A stretch of 64,000 nucleotides of DNA from NCBI GenBank assembly GCA_022829145.1, contig CM040764.1:9940049-10004048 (forward strand), in the 5' to 3' direction. Shown here piece by piece: positions 51,501 to 60,673 of this stretch. The first letter of the stretch is position 1; every line of letters starts with the position of its first letter. Below the pieces are notes generated by a model. It had not been told where the DNA came from. It saw nothing but the letters and a program-made list of their open reading frames with translations, and did no database searches. Origin of the DNA: Albula goreensis. Lineage: Eukaryota; Chordata; Actinopteri; Albuliformes; Albulidae. The position numbers and the translations under genes were made by a program.

Positions 51501-54500
51501 CTGGAACTATAGAATGCCATTGGAATCAGGTTAGCATTAGCTTGAGCCACAGCAGGCTGCTGGAAGCAGGTTAGCATCAGCTGGAGCTATAACAGGGTGA
51601 CCTGCTAAGGTGCAGCTCCTTTTCCACTGTGTTACCCACATTATGTTGCACCAGCCACAGCTGTAGCACATGACGTCACACTGCTTACTGGTAAATTCAA
51701 AATTTTCTTAAATATTCTTCCTGATGACACAAATGCCCAGACTCTCTCTATGTCTGAAGCACAGATGATTGATGTGGTGAAGGGGAGTTTTAAGGCTCCC
51801 TGTCTCCAGTCACCCTGGAGAAAGGTTTATTCTCTTGTATTTTAGGTAATAATAATTCTCCTGCAAAACTTTTTCATAATAATTTAAGCAACAATTTTGA
51901 ACATATTTTTTTAATCCGCATCAGTGGACTTGAGTGTGCAGGGTAGTCATCTCATGCTCAAAGGAAAATATTGCCATACATCCTGTGCACACTGTATGTG
52001 CGCTTTATTATTCCCCTTAATTGCCCTTTCAAAGCACAGAAGCTTCCCACTGGGTCCCATTATTGGAGAGCGCGCTCGCTGTTGAGGAGTGGGAGTGCAC
52101 GCACAGCCGCGTGCGCCGTTCTGCTATTGGTTATGTGTCGTTATGCATATCATCATAACACGGCGAAATGAAAGCCTTGCATCAGAGCTCGCTTCGCAGC
52201 CCCGAGCCCTGAGCCGAAGATCAGATGTGACGCGTGTTGACTCCTATACCCAAATATTTTTCAACCCAGAAATCTTTTCAGGCCAGGACTACCGCGGAAG
52301 TCAATGAGTTCTGCCGTTGAGTTCTAGGTCCTCGCGGCGTATGCACATGTCACAAATGGTTACCGCTGTTTACAGCTTACACTCAGAGACGCAGTCTTCC
52401 CAAACTGACCCATACTGTTTTCATGGCCCACAAGTTTTCAATGTCTCTCAATGTCAGGCTCGCAAATGTGAGCTGGGCACAGTGGTGTTTCAGTCATGGC
52501 TCTGTGTGTGCGCTCTGTGCTGCCTGAGCGACATTAATAACCTGCTTTGAAGTGTTTTCTTTTTAAATTTGTTTAATTGACCAACGTCTCATTCCCCAGT
52601 GAGTCTTTGAGGGCTGGGGGGCTCCTGACCATGTTGAGTGGCCCAGTGTCTGTCCTCACACACACTGAAAACATGTGACGCTAGTTTCCTCACATGCTGT
52701 CAGGGAGTCTGTCATTAGCAGCTGTGTTGGTAATTATCAATGTGAATCGCCTGGTGAACTTACAGTGACCTGTTTTTCTCTGATGGAAACTTTCAAGTGC
52801 GCCATGCTTATATTCAAGAAGACGCTCTTTGCCGCTTCACTTTCAGAAGTAGCTTCACTGACAGAATCGTTGTAGAATGATCAGATATCCTAATGTAGGG
52901 CCAACAGCGGACACTACATAGAGGAAAATAATTGGAGTAGAATTTTTAGTGGTGGAGCTCAGTGCCGGCTTTTAATGTCATGTTTCGCTATTTAATATTG
53001 TCATTATGATGAGGATTATCATAATTATTTTTTTTTGATTCTGCAATTACACACCCATTTCACATGGAACACATGGCATGGGATTAGATAAGGTTACATG
53101 CATGCCACTGAACTAGATGATCTACATCTGCTATGTATTACTATATATGGAGAAAAGTGTGTTTAATGAATAATACACGCACTGTGGCATTAAATGGGGG
53201 GAAAAGAGGTTTTGCGGAAGTAAGTCTGTCTTTAAGTCTGGATGACAAAAGGTCCAGAGAGACTGTGCTCCCGGGCTGGGAGCGCGCTGTGTCAGCGGGG
53301 GAGACACGGGAGAGAGCGAGGGGGATGTAGTGGTGCGTAGATCTTCGCGTGCCGCCGCAGAACGCTGCCAGGAGACGGCAGAGTGGTGCGGGGGACCGTG
53401 GGCGGTGCCAGCTGCAGCGTGGGGGGCTCCGGGGCGTGGACGTCCTTCCGTGTCCCGCTGGGCCTGACATGGCTACAAAGTGGCGAGCCATGAAACAGGG
53501 CGATGCAACACGAGCCACTTTTGAGAAACAATGCTAAAAAGCGGGCCCCTCATTAGACGGTCACTCGATCGTTACTGCCACCTGTAATGTTCACGGGATG
53601 AGCGGAATCAAGGTTGCTGTTGGCAGATGCCAGTGGACCCCCCTCGGAGCTGCGCGCGGGAGGGCGGTGCGCGGATCCCCTTTGTGTTGTGCTTTTGTGG
53701 AGCGTGGCGCAGCTCCTCTCTCTGTTCTTTTTTGTGATGGCGGAGGAAAGGGACGTGAAGTGACAGGTGTGCGGGCGTGTGCGGCTGACACACAGAAGCA
53801 CGTGTGCTCTCCACGCACAGACCCTACACTTTCCCGCTCGCTTCGCCATCAAATATTCACTAGCGCCTTCATTAGCCTGCTGTGCTGCACATACCCAGAT
53901 GTTAATAACCCACTCAGTGCCTGAGACCTGTGGGGTGGTCCCCTCCCTGCTCTTAATGTGGTGAGCTTCACACAGTTTGGTTACAAAGGAAACCTTACCG
54001 TTGGAAATCCATAGTCCTCCTTATACCGTGCAATGAAAACAATTGTATGTGCCACTCAGTGCACTAATGACTGTTAAGTAGTAAATTGACCGCAACCTAG
54101 TAGCGTTACAGTAGACCACTGCACAACTTGTTGTTTTGCTGATCACCAAAGATGACGTAATTTGGAGGCTGAACTGGAGAACATTTTCAAAGTTTGACAG
54201 GTTTTAGAAAACATTGGTGTGTCACTTTTAACAGTGTTTTACAGTATATGTCACTTTTAAGAACTCTTAATTTTATAATTGAGCATCTTTGAGATCATGA
54301 GATCTTTGAACATCTATGAATAAACACAAATAAACAAATTAAGGTACACATTAATTTAAAAAACAAGCATAATGCATCATTGATTGAGTCATGGAGGGAG
54401 GTAGATTCTGTCTCATACCTTTGTGCTTACTGTAGCCATAGGATCTTACAGTGTGACGCGTATGTGTACGTGTATGTGCATGTTGTTGCCAAGTGTCATC

Positions 54501-57500
54501 AGTTGAAATTTCCCTATGCTTCATTTACAATCAAATGATCACCAGTCCAGCAATTCCAGTTACGAAAGGCATTTTACATGCTGGTAATATTCCTGATCTT
54601 AATCAGGCCTGTACTTTCGGTAAATGTGTCCTGACTCCAGCCATTATGGAAATTTCCACAGCATCCCCTGGTCTTTCTCTGTCTGACAGGCCACTGTCAA
54701 TCTCAGCTAAACCTACTTGCTCGCATTGTTTCCCTGCTGTTTGCTCTCTCCTCGCCAAATGGATGCAGGACAGAATCGTCTGTGTTCCTTGCCTTCATGC
54801 CATTGAAGTCTGGGTCACAACGTTCTGTATATTTCTTTTGTGGAGCAAACAACTCAAAAATAAATAAGTCATTTAAATGTATTTGCCAAACTTTGTTGCA
54901 TCAAAGAAAAAGAACATTCTAGCTTGGGGACATAAACTGGGGACAAAAAATCTCACAGCAATTGACTTTTTCCTGTATCTCTAAGTAACACAATGACTGT
55001 AAATAAGAGCAACCCACTAGTACTACTTAAATGTCTCTGTGTGCAGTGTGGCGATATAAATGGAACCAATACACTGGACAGCACTTTGCATTTGCATAAT
55101 GTTTGGAAGCCTATCATAAATTCACATTCTTTGTTTTATAGTAGAGTTTTCTAATTGTGGTGATGTGGCAGCAGTAGGCAGTAGTGAAAATATTCATGAA
55201 TAGGAATCTCACCCTCCTGTGAGAATTTGTCAACATTTATAAAACAAAGAATGGCACCTATTGCTTTGTGACACTATAAAGGTATAACCACCCAGCTGTG
55301 GAGTTTATACAAGTTGTATATTCTCACTTTTTATAGGGGATATGTGCAGTTTCATTGTCAAAATGTTGAAGTATCCCTTTAAAGTTAAAGCCCAGTGTAG
55401 TTTGATTGAGCCAGCATGTTCACTTCATGGCTGTGCATGGACTGTTTGTTTTGAAAGGAGACCTCAACCTGCACAGCTTGCTTTTTACGAGCGACTTTGT
55501 CACATGACGACATTACGGATCGCAGCACAAAGTCACCTCACCCATAAAGGCTGAGCTGAGGAGCGGGTAAATGTGTCTCATTCTCGTTCCAGAGCACCTC
55601 AGGCCAGGCCTGGTGGCTACTGTGTGTCGGGTCAAATATGTTGTAACAGATAAGTGCTACTCATTAAGTCAGCTGGCTTCAACACTTGATTTATAAAATC
55701 CCCCCCCCTTCTTGGATTAGACCTTTTAAGTCATGTTAAGCTTCAGAAATAATTAGAGCAACTCTTGAGACACGGCTGGCTTTTGCATTGCAAATGACTT
55801 AAATTTGGATTATGGTTTACCTGAAGGCAAATCGGCAGTGTGTTTTTTTTAAATTCATGATTGTTTAGTCTTTGTGGTTTTAATCGCCCCCTCAGGACAT
55901 TAATATTTAATGGGCATATTTGATTCTTCACCTGAGTGCTTTGCTGACCCTGTAATTTGAATTAAAGAGGGAGAACGCTGTAAATGGAGCGTGGATTTGC
56001 CTGTTTTACTGATGAATCTAATGAACGTGATGACCTGCCTCTGTATAAATATATATTGAGAAACATTATGTGGCATGGATTATATTCTATATGGAAAATA
56101 TTGTAAACACCAGCACTGAATCATGTGTAATGAGGCATTGGCCGTCTGTGTCAGTGTGTATGAGCTGGGACTCCGCCCTTCTTTCTGTGTTTATTTTTCT
56201 AAAATGTTTATGCCATTTCTAACCCTCTACCTATTGCTGTGGGCAAGGTAGCTGTGGCAGAAAATGAATGTTTATATCTGTTCATATCTTATCGTGTGCA
56301 AGGACCGGAGGTTGAGACAATTTTGTGAATTGAAATTGCAATTGCTCTTGTAGATATAAGAAAAAAATGTGTCACGGTTCAACATGCATTAATTTAAATG
56401 TTGGCTCTTGGAGAAGATCTCAGGAATTCAGGAAAGGCTTCCAGGCTGATTTTGCGAAGCGGAAATGAGTTGAAGGTGCAGATTCTCTCGAGATCTGAGC
56501 GACTCCACTGACAGTAGTCGATGCTGGCAGCTTCACACTGTGCTGTACTGTTAGAGCTAGAAGTACGACATTAAAAACATTTCTGTCTGTCGCACATAAA
56601 TATATTGTAATGTTGTATGCCATCAAAGTGAGGGGAAAAGCCCCATTTGATTCTGTGATACCAGTGGGGTGCTATTTTCAAATAGAGTAAATGAAAGAAA
56701 GTTTGGCATTTATCTCAAAGTTCAAAGATGGGAAAAGAGACACACAGAGGCTGTGTGGTTAAGAGGGCTTTCCTCACTGGCTGTACGGCTGTGCTTTCCC
56801 TGTCCTCCCCCCAATAAAAAAAAAGTGAACTTAGAATCAGAACCTTTAATCTGTGTTGGAGGTAAAGAATGAAATGTGCCTGATCTTTGGAAAGGTAGAG
56901 TTCTGTGCTGTGTGTATTGCTCTTTTTATTTGGATGGACAGCTCTGTCAAACATTGTTGGGGTTTCGTGAGCAGGGGGACACTGGAGCAAGGGAAGGAGA
57001 GGAAAAAAGGGAGAGGGCGAGGGGTGGAGAGGAGGGGGATGGGGGAAAATGCATTCTGTAGAAATGTTTGAAAAGTCAACAGTGGCCGCAGTTGACTTGG
57101 GATCTCTCTGCTTGACCTCAGTGCAGAGAGAGGCAGCCTGACCTAGATTCACTTCACCTTATCTAGCAAGACATTTGTTTAGCCTCTTGGGCAAACACTT
57201 AGAGAGGCAGGGGGAAAAAAGATATGTGTGTGCTGGAATACTGTACATCACGTTTCAGTGGCAGGAGGCGAACACAAGACTTCCCTAGACATGTGCAGCC
57301 CCCTAGTGGCCATTTCTGTCATGATGATTTTTATTTTATATGGCTCCTTTTAAAGGAAGGAAATATATTGCCAATTCCTGGGAATTTTTCTCGACTGCCC
57401 TTGAAGTTTATTACCCTGCAGCAACTCCAAAGCCTCCACAAATCAAATGGGTCTGATGCCAGAGCAAGGCCTCTCTGAAAAACGTGGAAGACTGAGTGTT

Positions 57501-60500
57501 TCACCATTATGTCACAAGGCTGAGTGATTTAGCTCTGTATTATGGGCTCATTGATTGGCGACCGCAGAAATAAACAAATTTGGTCTAAATACAGCAACAG
57601 AACACAAAAAAGAGGGTTGTGGTTTTCAAACGGACCTGAGGAACAAATGACTTGCTTTAATAACAAGGTTTTTATTTCTCCTACAGCCAGTGTAGTTGAC
57701 AGTATGGTATAGCTGTTAGTAACTATTGCATCCGAGTGTTGCAGTATGGAACAGAATTACACTAGTTACATGTACACCTCTGAAACTACCTGGATAGTAG
57801 GGGAAAAATGTGCCTAATTGCTGGGGACAGCATGAGCTGTCAAGTAATAAATAACTACACAAATAAAGTATCCATGATTCCGCTTTATGGTGTGTAATTA
57901 TGTGTAATATTAAAACCAATTACATCCAAACTCCTGGCTGAGAGGAGGAGTTCAGGGTAAACACGCAGAGGAGTTTGAAGTGCAGGGGAATTAGGAGAGC
58001 TCAAAGTGCCAAGCTCATTAACGACTTTGCTCAGTCTCTGGGATTCCAGCACTGACTTTGTTTGTACACAGCCGTTCTCCAGGAATGGGCTTCCTCTCAG
58101 CTGTGATAATCCCCAAAGTCAAGGAAATTAGGGCTCAGCCAATGGGGTGAAAGTTTTTTTTTGTACATTTGTTGTCAGAGTGTGGCATTGCAAAATCCGT
58201 CTCCACTTCAAGTCAAAATGAAGGAGCATCTTTGAATTGACGTGTTTCCCTGTGGGCCACACGACCTCCAGAGGAGACTGCAAGCCCACTGCTTGTGAAG
58301 TCACCAGCGTTGGTGTTATTCTCTTTGGCACACTGAATGTGGCTACAGTCCTGACTGCTCCACATCAGCTGTTGGAAATTGGGAGTTATCTACAACATGG
58401 TCATCATTCAGTATGTCAAATTAGAATAAAACCAATACGCTATGATAACCCTCCTCGTGCATGGTTACTTTGGGTTCTTCTCTTGCTGCAAATGGTATTT
58501 TTATGGAATTCAGGTTACTGCGAAAAATTAGTGACAGGCACCAGGCAGTGAAAAATTGTGTTCTGTGTGTCCCCAGCCATACTGAGATTTGTATTCTTGA
58601 CAAAACCATGTCCAGAATGTGCTTCATTTTGTCAGTCACTCAGGAATTGTCTGCTAAATGGCCATTCTGTAAGCGATCCGCGTCAGTGCGGCGGGGCATG
58701 GTGTCTGTTCTATGGGTGAACTTTGGCCGATGAATGCTTTATGTCTGCAGTAGAGAGTGAATGTAAGGGCAGACGGTCCCTGCAGTACAGGGGGGGAGTG
58801 AAGGGGGGGCGGCCTCAATCACTGTCATGGTCCGATGCTGTGTGACTGCCGGGGCCTGAAGCAGTGCCCCTCGCAGGCCAGGGCTGAAACTGTCGACGGT
58901 GTGTGCAGGAGCGCTTTGAAACCTCACAGAGCCAGAACGGCAAGGCCCAGAGCGGCCGGGGATGTGAGAGATCAGCACCTGCTCACTGTACAGAGAGGCG
59001 GGCTTCAACACAGCCACAGCCGACCGCAGTACCTGTACAGTCAGAACACATACCAATCCCTACTGTTGATTCTGTGACGGTTTGGGTTTTAGTTCAGCTC
59101 CGTCACCTCAAAGGCCCTCCCATCAGCACAGCTCAGTGTGAAAGCAGGTGGGTCTAACAGCCCTGACTTTCAGAACTGAGCGCAAGGGCAGTCTTTGTGT
59201 GGCATTACGGGCGATTGATTTTGGCATCGTCACCTTCTACCCCCCAAAGCATTTGGGTAGGCACGCCAGCAGTCAGTGTGCCAGGAAGAAGCCGCCTTCC
59301 TGTTTCTCAGAAATAACTTGGTCACCCATTGCACAAGGCATGGCTCAGTGCTGTGGTGACTTATGTGGGACTCAGACATCCTTTGTAATTACAGCCAGTA
59401 TTGATCTGACTGACTTTGTTGACTATCCCCAGTATGCATTAATATGTGTGAGTGACAGAGCTGACTGTGCTGGACTGGGTTTTGGTAATCCTTTGGCATG
59501 ATCTTACAGATGAGAAAAGAAGAGCCCTTTCACTATGGCAACAGACAACGTCACAGGTCATATCCAATGACCAATTCTCAAGAAGATGGTCACTTCATGT
59601 GACCAGTCAGTGTTTGGGATCTTATCAAAAGTAATCTGATGGTTTGAAGCAGAAATTTGTCTTGTCAAGAAACATGTTGCTCACATTCTCCACGTTTATC
59701 CTTTTTTTTTTTTCTTGACTCCACGTTTACTATTTTTTAAATGGCCAGTTTTAAAGAGAAAAAAACGGCAATTTAAGAAAATGATTCCTCAGTATTTAGA
59801 TATCTATATTAGACGCGTAAAATGGCGATGAGGATCTAATTAAATAAGACATGACTAATAACTCGTCTCCATTGCTCGGAAAGTGCTTCTGCTCATGGTC
59901 CATTGAGACTGACAATTATCCGCCGTCTGGAGCGGACAAATACACATGAAAGGCATTTTGAACCAAGCCCAACGTGGCAATTCCGAGAAAATAACGGACA
60001 AAGCTGATCCAGATGCTTACTGAGGGAAATGTTCACCATGTAGCAACAGTTTCTCTGTGGTGTCCTACTGCTGCCCGCTGCTCCACCATTCAGTGTTAAA
60101 TGTCGTCGTACATTGAACTGTACTTCACTGTAAGAATAAGAATCAAAGGAGTCACTTTAGAGGAGTTCACACAAATATTTCATGTCATTGTCAAATGAAA
60201 TATGAGGGATACTTTAAGGAGGATTTGAAAATACACATTCTCAGTTAAATAGTGCAGCACTTGGTTAGCAGAATCTACTGGTGTATTGGTTTGGAAAGAC
60301 CTCATTATTTAGAAACTCTTATCCACAGATGGCGGCATTTATCTTTATACCTTTATACATTCTCCCTTCTTATGCTGTGTTTGCTTTGTCTCTCTCTTTG
60401 TGTGTGCCTGTGTGTTCAGAACACCCTGGAGACGTGCAGTGTGTGTGCGCAGCCCATCATGGAGCGCATCCTGCGGGCCACGGGGAAGGCCTATCACCCG

Positions 60501-60624
60501 CACTGCTTCAGCTGCGTGGTGTGCCACCGCAGCCTGGACGGGATCCCCTTCACCGTGGACGCCGCGAACCAGATCCACTGCATCGAGGACTTCCACAAGT
60601 GAGCGCCCTGCTCATGCACACACA

Positions 60625-60673
<49 letters not shown>

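Larger units (their letters stand above)
44335..60419. other. LPP intron e (16.1 kb)
   Basis: It starts GTGAGT and ends TGTGTGTTCAG. Entries below cover a 44-unit CA tract, palindromes near 47582-47772, a perfect hairpin at 50679, a 40-bp tandem repeat at 51461, a CpG-rich stretch at 53270, an inverted repeat at 55125 and a G-rich tract at 57009. GC-richer patches with many CpGs also occur at 48140-48320 and 52060-52240. The other parts (44500-45400, 45700-47500, 48400-50600, 54000-55100, 55300-56900 and 57100-60300) show no gene or RNA I can support. Confidence 0.85.

Noticed and set aside
53141-53924. Several overlapping frames of 60-125 codons on both strands
   Set aside because: High GC in a CpG-rich stretch lengthens frames in all directions; no domain or similarity seen.
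58835-59157. Open frames around GTGTGCAG|GAGCGCTTTGAAACC, exon-like
   Set aside because: The product is unlike any LPP region and no matching donor in a useful phase was found.
3570-60419. A miR-28-type microRNA, which mammalian LPP hosts in an intron
   Set aside because: I looked for the mature sequence and a matching hairpin by eye and found none; the family is known from mammals, so absence in a fish is expected.
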